From Pectobacterium carotovorum (lineage in GTDB: Bacteria; Pseudomonadota; Gammaproteobacteria; Enterobacterales; Enterobacteriaceae), in assembly GCF_033898505.1 (NCBI RefSeq), contig NZ_JAXAFK010000002.1, positions 62,001 to 126,000 on the forward strand: a DNA stretch of 64,000 bases, in the 5' to 3' direction. Positions 54,121 through 63,274 of this stretch are shown piece after piece (position 1 is the first letter of the stretch; each line of letters begins with the position of its first letter). The notes under the pieces were generated by a model that made no database searches, was not told where the DNA came from, and was given only the letters and a program-made list of their open reading frames with translations. The position numbers were made by a program, and so were the translations under genes.

Positions 54121-56391
54121 ATGAGTGAGATGACTCATGACGGCGCAGAAAGCCTTGCGCTGCGCACGTTTACCGAAAATGCATACCTGAATTATTCCAT
54201 GTACGTCATCATGGACAGGGCACTGCCGTTCATTGGCGATGGCCTGAAGCCTGTGCAGCGTCGCATTGTGTATGCGATGTCCGAACTGGGGCTGAATGCC
54301 AGCGCCAAATTTAAAAAGTCCGCCCGTACCGTGGGGGACGTGCTGGGTAAATACCACCCGCACGGCGACAGCGCCTGCTATGAAGCAATGGTGCTGATGG
54401 CGCAGCCGTTCTCGTACCGCTATCCGCTGGTGGATGGTCAGGGGAACTGGGGCGCGCCGGACGATCCGAAATCCTTCGCCGCCATGCGTTATACCGAATC
54501 GCGGCTGTCCAAATACGCTGAAATCCTGCTGTCGGAGTTAGGGCAGGGCACGGTCGATTACACCCCGAACTTTGACGGGACGATGCAGGAGCCGAAGATG
54601 CTGCCTGCGCGTCTGCCGAATATTCTGCTGAACGGCACCACCGGTATCGCCGTTGGTATGGCCACGGACATACCGCCGCACAACGTGCGCGAAGTCGCTG
54701 CCGCCGCGGTGATGCTGCTGGAAAAACCGAACGCCTCGCTGGACGATTTATTGCAGCATGTCCAGGGGCCGGATTTCCCGACGGAAGCCGAAATCATTAC
54801 GCCGCGCGAGGAAGTGCGCAAACTCTACCAGAATGGCCGCGGCTCGGTGCGTATGCGCGCCGTCTGGAAAAAAGAAGACGGTGAAGTGGTGATTACCGCG
54901 CTGCCGCATCAGGTTTCTGGTGCCAAAGTGCTGGAGCAGATTGCCAGCCAGATGCGCGCGAAGAAACTGCCGATGATCGACGATCTGCGCGATGAATCCG
55001 ATCACGAGAATCCAACCCGTTTGGTGCTGGTGCCGCGTTCGAACCGCATCGATCTGGATCAGGTGATGAACCATCTGTTCGCCACCACCGATCTGGAAAA
55101 GAGCTACCGCGTTAACATGAACATGATCGGTCTGGATGGTCGTCCTAGCGTGAAAGGGCTGGTCGAGATCCTGAGCGAATGGCTGGTATTCCGTCGCGAC
55201 ACCGTGTGCCGCCGACTGAACTACCGCCTCGAAAAAGTGCTCAAGCGCCTGCATATCCTTGAAGGTTTGCTGACTGCGTTCCTGAATATTGATGAAGTCA
55301 TTCATATCATCCGCACGGAAGATGAGCCGAAGCCGGTACTGATGCGCCAGTTCAGCCTGAGTGAGACGCAGGCTGAAGCGATCCTGGAACTGAAATTACG
55401 CCATTTGGCCAAGCTGGAAGAGATGAAAATCCGCGGCGAGCAGGACGATCTGGCAAAAGAACGCGATCGGCTTCAGGACCTGCTGGCGTCAGATCGTAAG
55501 CTCAGCAATCTGATTAAGAAAGAAATTCAGGCGGATGCGCAAACCTATGGCGACGATCGTCGTTCGCCGCTGCATGAACGCAGCGAAGCGAAAGCGATGA
55601 GCGAACATGACTTTGTGCCGTCCGAACCGGTCACCATCGTGCTGTCGGAAATGGGCTGGGTACGTAGCGCCAAAGGGCATGACATCGATCCTGCCGGACT
55701 GAGTTACAAAGCGGGCGATAGCTTCCGCGCTGCCGCGAAAGGCAAGAGCAATCAGCCTGTGGTGTTTATTGACTCCACCGGCCGCAGCTACGCGCTGGAC
55801 CCTATCACGCTGCCTTCCGCACGTGGTCAGGGCGAGCCGCTGACGGGCAAACTCACGCCGCCGCCGGGCGCGACGATTGAGCAGGTGCTGATGGCTGCAG
55901 ACGATCAGCCGCTGCTGATGGCATCGGATGCAGGCTACGGCTTCGTGTGTACCTTCAACGATCTGGTCGCGCGCAACCGTGCGGGTAAAGCGATTATTAC
56001 GCTGCCGGATAATGCGAAGGCGCTGGCGCCTATCGAGATCCACGGTGACGATAACCTGCTGATGGCGATCACCGCCGCTGGCAGAATGCTATTGTTCCCT
56101 GTCTCCGATCTGCCACAGCTGTCAAAAGGCAAAGGCAACAAGATTGTGTCCATCTCTTCGGCAGATTTTGCTGAAGGTAAAGACCGTCTGACCTGGCTGT
56201 ATCTGCTGCCACCACAGGCTTCAGTCACGCTCTATTTCGGTAAGCGTAAGCTGGTGCTGCGTCCAAACGAGCTTCAGAAGTATCAAGGGGAGCGCGGGCG
56301 GAAAGGCACGTTGCTGCGTGGGCTACAGCGCATCGACCGGATTGAGGTGGATGCACCGCAGCAGATTAGCACTGGCAGCAGCGAAGAATAA
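54121..56391 (+). CDS. parC: ParC, topoisomerase IV subunit A
   Basis: 756 aa (E. coli 752; the extra four residues are near the N-terminus). Winged-helix domain with catalytic Tyr124 in [10 protein letters not shown] (Tyr120 in E. coli). The quinolone-determining region [14 protein letters not shown] carries Ser84 and Glu88, equivalent to wild-type Ser80 and Glu84, so no resistance mutation is visible there. The C-terminal DNA-wrapping beta-propeller begins near residue 495. RBS GAGGGAA. It is separated from parE by the accessory block. Confidence 0.98.
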   Translation: MSEMTHDGAESLALRTFTENAYLNYSMYVIMDRALPFIGDGLKPVQRRIVYAMSELGLNASAKFKKSARTVGDVLGKYHPHGDSACYEAMVLMAQPFSYRYPLVDGQGNWGAPDDPKSFAAMRYTESRLSKYAEILLSELGQGTVDYTPNFDGTMQEPKMLPARLPNILLNGTTGIAVGMATDIPPHNVREVAAAAVMLLEKPNASLDDLLQHVQGPDFPTEAEIITPREEVRKLYQNGRGSVRMRAVWKKEDGEVVITALPHQVSGAKVLEQIASQMRAKKLPMIDDLRDESDHENPTRLVLVPRSNRIDLDQVMNHLFATTDLEKSYRVNMNMIGLDGRPSVKGLVEILSEWLVFRRDTVCRRLNYRLEKVLKRLHILEGLLTAFLNIDEVIHIIRTEDEPKPVLMRQFSLSETQAEAILELKLRHLAKLEEMKIRGEQDDLAKERDRLQDLLASDRKLSNLIKKEIQADAQTYGDDRRSPLHERSEAKAMSEHDFVPSEPVTIVLSEMGWVRSAKGHDIDPAGLSYKAGDSFRAAAKGKSNQPVVFIDSTGRSYALDPITLPSARGQGEPLTGKLTPPPGATIEQVLMAADDQPLLMASDAGYGFVCTFNDLVARNRAGKAIITLPDNAKALAPIEIHGDDNLLMAITAAGRMLLFPVSDLPQLSKGKGNKIVSISSADFAEGKDRLTWLYLLPPQASVTLYFGKRKLVLRPNELQKYQGERGRKGTLLRGLQRIDRIEVDAPQQISTGSSEE

Positions 56392-56418
56392 CCCCTCCGT
56401 ATTGTCCTGTGCAGGTTG

Positions 56419-56449
56419 AGAAAGGCGGTGTAATACCGCCTTTCTTTAG
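56419..56449 (+). terminator. Rho-independent terminator of parC
   Basis: AGAAAGGCGGT pairs with ACCGCCTTTCT (56419-56445), an 11-bp stem with a GTAAT-type loop and following TTTAG. Confidence 0.88.
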
Positions 56450-56541
56450 TTTCCGGTTGCCATCTTGCAGCAAATTGAATCACCGTGTGTTTTAGCGCGA
56501 AATCGCTATACTAGCGGCGGCTGTCGGCTAATGAGGTTGCT

Positions 56542-57279
56542 ATGTTATCCATTTTGCGTTTTTTTATTGTCGTTATATTTTCGATTTTGGTCTGTGTTTT
56601 TGGCTTGTTTTATTGCCTGTTCAGCCCTAGAAATCCCCGTCATGTGGCGACCTTCGGCCATCTTTTTGGACGCTTGTCCACGGTGTTTGGCCTGAAAGTA
56701 GAAATGCGGATACCGGAAGAAGCCGCGCATTACGGCAACTGCATCTATATCGCGAATCATCAGAATAATTACGATATGGTCACGGTATCCAAAGCCGTCC
56801 AGCCTCGTACGGTTACCGTGGGTAAGAAAAGCCTGCTGTGGATCCCGTTCTTCGGACCGCTCTACTGGCTGACGGGTAATTTGCTGATTGATCGCGAAAA
56901 CCGCGCGAAAGCGCACGGCACCATCGCTCAGGTGGTGAAACACATTAAAGAACGAAACACGTCTATCTGGATGTTCCCCGAAGGTACGCGCAGCCGTGGA
57001 CGCGGCCTGCTGCCATTCAAAACCGGTGCTTTTCATGCCGCGATTAGCGCAGAAGTGCCGATTGTGCCGATTTGCGTTTCTACGACCAGCAATAAAGTAA
57101 AATTGAACCGCTGGAATAACGGCCTCGTTATCGTAGAAATGTTGCCGCCCATTGATACCCGCGCGTATACCAAAGATCAGGTTCGCGAGCTGGCTTCACA
57201 CTGCCATGATGTGATGGCGGCCAAGATTGCCGAGCTGGATGCGGAAGTGGCGGCGCGCGAAGCGGCAGACAAAAAATAA
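56542..57279 (+). CDS. plsC: PlsC, 1-acyl-sn-glycerol-3-phosphate acyltransferase
   Basis: 245 aa, as in E. coli. The acyltransferase HX4D motif is NHQNNYD, followed by KSLLWIPFFGPLYWLTGNLLIDR, the FPEGTRSRG phosphate-binding motif and VPIVPICVSTT. An N-terminal membrane segment (about 4-24) anchors it to the inner membrane. It makes phosphatidic acid from lysophosphatidic acid. RBS GAGG. ftsP follows after 100 bases. Confidence 0.97.
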   Translation: MLSILRFFIVVIFSILVCVFGLFYCLFSPRNPRHVATFGHLFGRLSTVFGLKVEMRIPEEAAHYGNCIYIANHQNNYDMVTVSKAVQPRTVTVGKKSLLWIPFFGPLYWLTGNLLIDRENRAKAHGTIAQVVKHIKERNTSIWMFPEGTRSRGRGLLPFKTGAFHAAISAEVPIVPICVSTTSNKVKLNRWNNGLVIVEMLPPIDTRAYTKDQVRELASHCHDVMAAKIAELDAEVAAREAADKK

Positions 57280-57379
57280 ACTTACCCATCGGGTTACGTG
57301 ATTATTTCTTCCGATTGTCTATTCAAGAACGAATCGGAAGTTAAACTTTGCTTACGGTTAATGGATTTACGGAGTCATT

Positions 57380-58795
57380 ATGTCACTCAGCCGACGTCAG
57401 TTTATTCAGGCATCGGGCCTTGCGTTATGTGCGGGTATGACGCCACTGGCGGCTAAAGCCAGTGGGAATTCCGCCGCATTGCCGATACCGCCATTACTGG
57501 AGTCGCGCCGAGGCCAGCCTCTTTTTCTGACCATGCAGCGTGCCCATTGGGCATTTTCCGGCGATCGTAAGACAGCCATTTGGGGCATCAACGGCCACTA
57601 TTTGGGGCCGACGGTGCGGGTGTATGACGGCGATGACGTTAAGCTGATTTACAGCAACCGACTGAACGAGCCTGTTGCGATGACGATCGGTGGGTTGCAG
57701 GTGCCGGGTCCGCTGATGGGCGGGGCTGCCCGCATCATTTCTCCGGGAACCGACTGGTCGCCGGTATTGCCTATTCGTCAGCCGTCGGCGACCTGCTGGT
57801 ATCATGCGAATACGCCGAACCGCATGGCGCCACATATCTATAACGGGCTGGCTGGACTATGGCTGGTGGAAGACCGAGCCAGTAAAGCCTTGCCGCTGCC
57901 CAATCACTACGGTGTTGATGATTTCCCATTGATTATTCAGGATAAACGACTGGATAACTTTGGTGTCCCTATTTATAACCCGCCTTCTAGCGGCGGCTTC
58001 GTGGGGGATTCGCTATTAGTTAACGGCATCCAAAATCCCTTTGTTGAAGTGTCCCGCGGCTGGGTGCGCCTGAGATTGCTGAACGCGTCGAACTCCCGAC
58101 GTTATGTGATGCGGTTGAGCGATGGCCGGGCGATGCATGTGATTGCCAGCGATCAAGGACTGCTGCCCGCGCCGATGGCGGTGAACCAGCTTTCTCTCGC
58201 GCCCGGTGAACGGCGTGAGATTCTGATCGACATGTCGCAGGGCGAAGAAGTCACGCTGACGGCCGGGGAGTCGGCTGGGATTATGGATCGCCTGCGCGGC
58301 TTATTTGAGCCTTCCAGCATCCTGATTTCTACGCAAATACTCACGCTTAAGCCGACGGGCCTGCTGCCATTGGTGACGGACAACCTGCCGATGCGCCTGC
58401 TGGCCGACAACATCATTGAAGGCAGCATCAGCCGCACGCGCGAATTCCGTCTGGGTGACAGCTTGCCCGGCATCAACGGTGCGATGTGGGACATGACACG
58501 TGCCGATGTACAAACTCAGCTTGGCCGCTGTGAACGCTGGATCATCCACGCCGATACGCCGCAGGCTTTCCATATTCAGGGTGTTAAATTCCTCGTGCGC
58601 AGCGCGAATGGCGGCCCTCCGGCCGTGGAAGACAGCGGCTGGAAAGATACGGTGTGGGTGGATAACGATGTCGAGCTGCTGGTTTATTTCATGCAGCCTT
58701 CCTCAATGGCGTTCCCTTTCCTGTATTACAGCCAGACGCTAGAATTGGCCGACCGTGGTTCAACGGGACAGCTCATCGTACAGCCTGCGATGTAA
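57380..58795 (+). CDS. ftsP: FtsP (SufI), Tat-exported division protein
   Basis: 471 aa (E. coli 470). Twin-arginine signal SLSRRQFIQASGLALCAG with cleavage near AKA-SGN. Multicopper-oxidase fold (three cupredoxin domains: LYLGPTVRVYDGD, HIYNGLAGLWLVED, HIQGVKFLVRS) with most copper ligands lost, as in the E. coli protein. It protects the divisome under stress. RBS GGAG; same order plsC-ftsP as in E. coli. Confidence 0.97.
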   Translation: MSLSRRQFIQASGLALCAGMTPLAAKASGNSAALPIPPLLESRRGQPLFLTMQRAHWAFSGDRKTAIWGINGHYLGPTVRVYDGDDVKLIYSNRLNEPVAMTIGGLQVPGPLMGGAARIISPGTDWSPVLPIRQPSATCWYHANTPNRMAPHIYNGLAGLWLVEDRASKALPLPNHYGVDDFPLIIQDKRLDNFGVPIYNPPSSGGFVGDSLLVNGIQNPFVEVSRGWVRLRLLNASNSRRYVMRLSDGRAMHVIASDQGLLPAPMAVNQLSLAPGERREILIDMSQGEEVTLTAGESAGIMDRLRGLFEPSSILISTQILTLKPTGLLPLVTDNLPMRLLADNIIEGSISRTREFRLGDSLPGINGAMWDMTRADVQTQLGRCERWIIHADTPQAFHIQGVKFLVRSANGGPPAVEDSGWKDTVWVDNDVELLVYFMQPSSMAFPFLYYSQTLELADRGSTGQLIVQPAM

Positions 58796-58818
58796 ACCGC
58801 CTGCCATCCCCTTCCCCT

Positions 58819-58852
58819 CTGCCGTGACACGTGTGACGGCAGTGTTTCTGGT
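58819..58852 (+). terminator. Possible terminator after ftsP
   Basis: CTGCCGT (58819-58825) pairs with ACGGCAG (58836-58842), with an inner CAC/GTG pairing, followed by TGTTTCTGG. The T-run is weak. The remaining 58853-59129 interval has no gene and probably contains the promoter of the GntR-family gene. Confidence 0.5.
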
Positions 58853-59129
58853 ATCCACCTGTTTCTTAATGTGATCCACCTCTATTCAGACAAACCAAAA
58901 TTAAAGATGCGAAGCCGCGCGGACGATACCTTATAGATTGATGTTGTTATGAATTAAGGGTGAATCACGTTTGAACCGCATGCTGTTCCGGATCTGACAG
59001 GTGCTAAAGAAACACGTTTTATTACAACAATTTCAGAGTCGGAGCGTTTCGTTTCGCGATGAAATCAGGTTCACTCCCTGTTTTAACCTGCACGCAGCCA
59101 GAATGCTGCGTCACTAAAAAGGCTGCACT

Positions 59130-59867
59130 ATGCGGGAATTACTGCTTTGGGTCAGGGATCAGCTGGCTGAGGCGTCGTCGGCGCCTCGCTATATGCAGCT
59201 CGCGTCGTTGCTTGAATCAGAAATCGGCCGTCGGAAGGCGTTAGCAGGCCAATTCTTACCTGCGGAAAGATTGATTGCGCAACAGCTGGGATTATCGCGC
59301 GTAACGGTTTCCCGTTCCCTGTCGCTGTTGGAAGAAAAGGGGCTGATTGTTCGCCAGCAGGGAGTGGGAACCCGCGTCGCTCAACGGCTTCACTACGCGT
59401 TGAGCACCGAAGATGAAGGGTTCACCGCGCTGGTACTGAAACAGGGTGGCGTCGCTGGCAGCCTGTGGCTGGAGAAGACTATACAGGTTCCACCTGCTGC
59501 CATCGCGGCAAAAATGTCGCTGCCGGAAGGTGAGGCGGTTACCTATCTGCGGCGCGTGCGGCTGAGCAATGGCGAGCCTGTCTCGCTGGAAACGACCTGG
59601 ATACCGCAAAAATTCCTGCCTGACCCGGAAGCGCTTGAACAGTCTCTCTATCAATATTGGATGACGGGCGGGATCACGCCGGACAAAAAGCGCTATCGTT
59701 TCAAAGCGATTGCCTGTGCGGCAGAGATCGCCGCGCGTCTTGGTATCGCGGTGGAAGCACCGATACTGTATTGCCAACTGCATGTTTATAACGAACAGGG
59801 TGAACTGCTGGAATACAGCGAAGCACATTGCCGTAGCGATGTGTATGAGATTCAGTTTGCCGATTAG
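59130..59867 (+). CDS. GntR/HutC-family (UTRA) transcriptional regulator
   Basis: 245 aa. N-terminal winged HTH (about 15-85): RYMQLASLLESEIG, LPAERLIAQQLGLSRVTVSR, LSLLEEKGLIVRQQGVGTRV. The UTRA ligand domain (about 100-240) includes LPEGEAVTYLRRVRLSNGEPVS-type residues, LETTWIP and QLHVYNEQGELLEYSEAHCR, as in HutC, PhnF and NagR relatives. The ligand is unknown and no obvious target operon is adjacent, so it may act elsewhere. Confidence 0.9.
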   Translation: MRELLLWVRDQLAEASSAPRYMQLASLLESEIGRRKALAGQFLPAERLIAQQLGLSRVTVSRSLSLLEEKGLIVRQQGVGTRVAQRLHYALSTEDEGFTALVLKQGGVAGSLWLEKTIQVPPAAIAAKMSLPEGEAVTYLRRVRLSNGEPVSLETTWIPQKFLPDPEALEQSLYQYWMTGGITPDKKRYRFKAIACAAEIAARLGIAVEAPILYCQLHVYNEQGELLEYSEAHCRSDVYEIQFAD

Positions 59868-59871
59868 AAGA

Positions 59872-59900
59872 AAAATGCCAGCACGGTGAATGCTGGCATT
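59872..59900 (-). terminator. Terminator between GntR gene and dkgA
   Basis: AATGCCAGCA (59874-59883) pairs with TGCTGGCATT (59891-59900). On the minus strand it is followed by TTTTCTTCT, so it serves dkgA; it can also act for the plus-strand regulator. Confidence 0.8.
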
Positions 59901-59934
59901 AAAGATGGAGTCGCTCTGAGTCGTGGATTAGTGC

Positions 59935-60762
59935 TTAGTCGTTTCTCGGTTCATCTGGGTCTGAGCCCAGTCGTTTTCCACTGTCCAACTTGGCTATTTC
60001 ACCCAGCTCGTCTTTATCCAGACGGAAATCGAACACCTCAAAGTTTTCTTTGATGCGGGAAGGCGTCACTGATTTAGGAATCACCACCAGTCCGCTGTCC
60101 AGATGCCAGCGAATCACGATCTGTGCCGGCGTTTTTCCGTATTTTGTCGCCAGTTTACGGATAATTGGATGGTCAAAAACGCCCTCGCCGCCCTGCGCCA
60201 GTGGGCTCCAGGACTCGGTCTGGATATGATGCGTCGCATTCCAGGCGTGGAGCTGTCTTTGCTGGAGAAGAGGGTGCAGCTCGACCTGATCGATAACCGG
60301 CAATACGCCCGTTTCTTCTTTTAGCCGCTGTAAGTGGTGGATATGGAAATTACTGACGCCGATGCTTTTCGCCAGACCCTGTTCCTGGAGTTTGATGAGT
60401 CCACGCCAGGCATCCACAAAGGTGTTCTGTTGCGGGAGCGGCCAGTGAATCAGGTAGAGATCGATATAATCTAACCGAAGTTTTCTCAGGCTTTCTTCCA
60501 GCGCCTTCTGGGGATCGGTGTGATCGCCATTCCAGAGTTTGGTGGTGATGAAGACTTCTTCACGCGGTAGATTCGCGGAGCTTAGCGCCTGACCGACGGC
60601 TTCCTCGTTTTTATAAATAGCGGCGGTATCGATCGCCCGATAACCGATGGACAATGCTTCAGTCACGGCGATCACCGTGTCTTCACTGCTTGCTCGCCAG
60701 ACACCAAGGCCCAACTGGGGCATGATATTGCCGTCCGCCAGCTTAACTTTCGGTTGCGTCAT
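59935..60762 (-). CDS. dkgA: DkgA, 2,5-diketo-D-gluconate/methylglyoxal reductase
   Basis: 275 aa, the same length as E. coli DkgA and very similar (MPQLGLGVW, YRAIDTAAIYKNEEAVG, ITTKLWNGDH, YLIHWPLPQ, LHAWNATHHIQTESWSPLAQ). Aldo-keto reductase with tetrad Asp/Tyr (IDTAAIY), Lys (TKLW) and His (IHWP); it uses NADPH. In E. coli it is co-transcribed with yqhD under YqhC; here a hairpin and ERIC lie between. RBS AAGGAG. Confidence 0.96.
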   Translation of the reverse strand: MTQPKVKLADGNIMPQLGLGVWRASSEDTVIAVTEALSIGYRAIDTAAIYKNEEAVGQALSSANLPREEVFITTKLWNGDHTDPQKALEESLRKLRLDYIDLYLIHWPLPQQNTFVDAWRGLIKLQEQGLAKSIGVSNFHIHHLQRLKEETGVLPVIDQVELHPLLQQRQLHAWNATHHIQTESWSPLAQGGEGVFDHPIIRKLATKYGKTPAQIVIRWHLDSGLVVIPKSVTPSRIKENFEVFDFRLDKDELGEIAKLDSGKRLGSDPDEPRND

Positions 60763-60924
60763 CTCATTCTCCTTTTATATCCGTTAATCCATAAAAATAT
60801 CATAGAGTTAACTGGATGGACGACCTGTTCATATCACGAAAATAGCGGAACGTGATCCCTAGCAGGAACAGGCATATGATTTCATTCTAGTAGAAAAATG
60901 CAGCGGTTATGGATTGTCCGATGA

Positions 60925-60950
60925 TAAAGGGAGCCGATTGGCTCCCTTTA
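60925..60950. terminator. Hairpin between yqhD and dkgA
   Basis: TAAAGGGAGCC (60925-60935) and GGCTCCCTTTA (60940-60950) form an 11-bp stem with a GATT loop. The flanking T content is low in both directions. It may end the yqhD transcript before dkgA. Confidence 0.55.
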
Positions 60951-60971
60951 ACAGACACAGCATTGAGGGTA

Positions 60972-61097
<126 letters not shown>

Positions 61098-61155
61098 CGA
61101 TATGGTTTAAACGATAACGTTTTCTCCTGTCATTCGAATGATGGGGTGGAGAGGC

Positions 61156-62319
61156 TTAGCGCGCTGCTTCGTAAATCTTCTGACTTTCTTTCAGCGTAAT
61201 GTCGCGGTGCTCGCCTAGCGCAGTCAGGCCATGTTCGTTGAGCTTGGCGACCAGTGTCGGAATGGAACTGCCATCCAACTGGTAGTCAGACATACGGGTC
61301 GGTACGCCCATTTTCTCGAAGAAGTCACGCGTAGCGGCAATTGCGCCGTCGATGCGCTGGTCTTCGCTGCCATCGCGCAGGTTCCAGACGCGCTCGGCGT
61401 ATTGCAGCAGTTTGTCGCGCTTCTGGGCTTTTCTTGCTGTCAGCATGGCGGGCAGAACGATAGCCAGCGTCTGGGCATGGTCAAGACCGTGCAGCGCCGT
61501 TAATTCGTGTCCCAGCATGTGGGTTGACCAGTCCTGCGGCACGCCTGCGCCAATCAGGCCGTTCAAGGCCATGGTGGCGCTCCACATCACATTAGCTCTG
61601 ACCTTGTAATTTTCTGGTTCTGCCAGCGCGCGCGGGCCTTCTTCAACCAGCGTCAGCAGCAAGCCTTCCGCAAAACGATCCTGTACTTTGGCATCGACGG
61701 AATACGTCAGGTACTGCTCAACGGTGTGAACGAAGGCATCAACCACGCCGTTCGCAATTTGACGAGCGGGCAGGGTGTACGTCACCACCGGGTCGAGTAC
61801 GGCGAAAAGCGGCTGGGTGTAACGTGAACGGAAGGCGAGCTTATCGTTGGTCGATTTACGGGTGATGACCGCGCCGTTATTGGATTCCGAACCGGTCGCA
61901 GGCAGGGTGAGCACGGCTGCCATCGCGACACCGCGATCGATTTCCGCGCCGCCGGTTTGCAGGATATGCCACGGGTCTTGCGCGGCCTGATAATCTGCGG
62001 CGGCAGCGATAAATTTCGTACCATCAACCACAGATCCGCCGCCAACCGCCAGCAGGAAGTCAATCTTCTCCGCACGGACGACCTCGACGGCTTTCATCAG
62101 CGTTTCGTAAGTCGGGTTCGGCTCAATGCCGGAAAATTCGCGTACGTTGCGGCCTTCTAAGGCGCGATAGACCTGATCCAGCACGCCATTGTGCTTCACG
62201 CTGCCGCCGCCGTAGGTGATGAGAATACGGGCGTCGGCAGGAATTTCTTTGCCTAATTCAGCAATCTGGCCTTCGCCAAACAAAATCTTGGTAGGGGTAT
62301 GAAGTGTGAAATTTAGCAT
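61156..62319 (-). CDS. yqhD: YqhD, NADPH-dependent aldehyde reductase
   Basis: 387 aa, the same as E. coli YqhD. Iron-containing/Fe-ADH fold; the NADPH motif is LITYGGGSVKHNG, LAVGGGSVVDGTKFIA and LPATGSESN. Metal ligands lie in NGVVDAFVHTVEQY (Asp, His) and LGHELTALHGLDHAQ (two His), matching Asp194, His198, His267 and His281 of E. coli. It removes toxic aldehydes such as acrolein and malondialdehyde. It starts 3 bases after the nitroreductase stop, so it is coupled to that gene. Confidence 0.96.
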   Translation of the reverse strand: MLNFTLHTPTKILFGEGQIAELGKEIPADARILITYGGGSVKHNGVLDQVYRALEGRNVREFSGIEPNPTYETLMKAVEVVRAEKIDFLLAVGGGSVVDGTKFIAAAADYQAAQDPWHILQTGGAEIDRGVAMAAVLTLPATGSESNNGAVITRKSTNDKLAFRSRYTQPLFAVLDPVVTYTLPARQIANGVVDAFVHTVEQYLTYSVDAKVQDRFAEGLLLTLVEEGPRALAEPENYKVRANVMWSATMALNGLIGAGVPQDWSTHMLGHELTALHGLDHAQTLAIVLPAMLTARKAQKRDKLLQYAERVWNLRDGSEDQRIDGAIAATRDFFEKMGVPTRMSDYQLDGSSIPTLVAKLNEHGLTALGEHRDITLKESQKIYEAAR

Positions 62320-62322
62320 AGG

Positions 62323-63063
62323 TTATTTGTCCAGTTTAAAGCCTTGTTGGAGGATCGCGGGTAAGACTTTCGGGAAATAAATGTGCTGATAGTAACTGGC
62401 GGTGTTATCACCCCAGTTGTCGCCGTCTGTGCGACCGGCTTGCTGCCAGTGTGCCACCAGCGTGTGGTTATATTGCTCAATCGCCGCAGGCAGAACGTCC
62501 TGATGATAGGTTTCATCATGGCGGAATGAATTCAGCGGCAGACGCGGTTTCTGATGCGCAGGGGTGTCCACGTAACCGATAGCGACGCCTGCAACGGGGA
62601 ACGTCAGTTCAGGCAGCTCCAGAAAGTCGATCATCGCCTGCGGTTCGCGACGAATACCGCCAATCGGGACGATGCCCAGCCCAAATGAGCGTGCGGCGGC
62701 CATCAGCGTGCCGAGCGCAATACCGACATCCGTTGTGCCAGCGATCAGGCTTTCGAGGCTTTCATGCGCGTGCTGCTGCTTGTCGCTCATGGCAATCCCG
62801 ACCTGCGTTTTATGCATGTCCAGCACCACGGTAATGAAGACGGGCGCCTGGGCAATCCACGGCTGGCCACCGGCCAATTCGGCGATACGCGCCCTACGTT
62901 CCGGGTCGCGAGTGACGATGAGCGAAACCTGCTGAGAGTTTACGGACGTGGGTGCCAAATGGGCGGACTGAATAATGGCATCCAGCACATCATCGGGAAT
63001 CGCTTTATCAAGATAGCTACGTTCACTGCGGTGTGAAGTGAACAGTTCAATCGTTTTATTCAT
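62323..63063 (-). CDS. NfsA-like nitroreductase/NADPH oxidoreductase
   Basis: 246 aa from the ATG at 63063 (MNKTIELFTSHRSERSYLDKAI); an upstream in-frame extension to 63132 has no support. FMN-binding nitroreductase fold: HRSERSY, APTSVNSQQVSLIVT, DVGIALGTLMAAARSFGLG and PIGGIRREP, closest to the NfsA/flavin reductase group. It likely reduces quinones or nitro compounds, possibly reactive electrophiles. It precedes yqhD by three bases in one operon and diverges from the AraC gene. Confidence 0.9.
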   Translation of the reverse strand: MNKTIELFTSHRSERSYLDKAIPDDVLDAIIQSAHLAPTSVNSQQVSLIVTRDPERRARIAELAGGQPWIAQAPVFITVVLDMHKTQVGIAMSDKQQHAHESLESLIAGTTDVGIALGTLMAAARSFGLGIVPIGGIRREPQAMIDFLELPELTFPVAGVAIGYVDTPAHQKPRLPLNSFRHDETYHQDVLPAAIEQYNHTLVAHWQQAGRTDGDNWGDNTASYYQHIYFPKVLPAILQQGFKLDK

Positions 63064-63274
63064 GTCTTTTCCCGGGGGATGAAGGGGCGAATGTATGCTT
63101 AGTATTGTCATCAACCCGCGAAAGCCGTTCAATGCACATTTCTGTTTGCTTATTGCCTATTCCTACAAAATACAGGAGAAAAGGGTGATAATAATTCGCA
63201 GGTATGTCATTTTGTTTCTTCTGTCAGGAGAGAGGCTTCGGGCAGGAAAAGCGAACCCGTAGCGAGATAACACC

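Noticed and set aside
54364..54378. Possible quinolone-resistance change in ParC
   Set aside because: Ser84 and Glu88 equal the wild-type residues Ser80 and Glu84 of E. coli.
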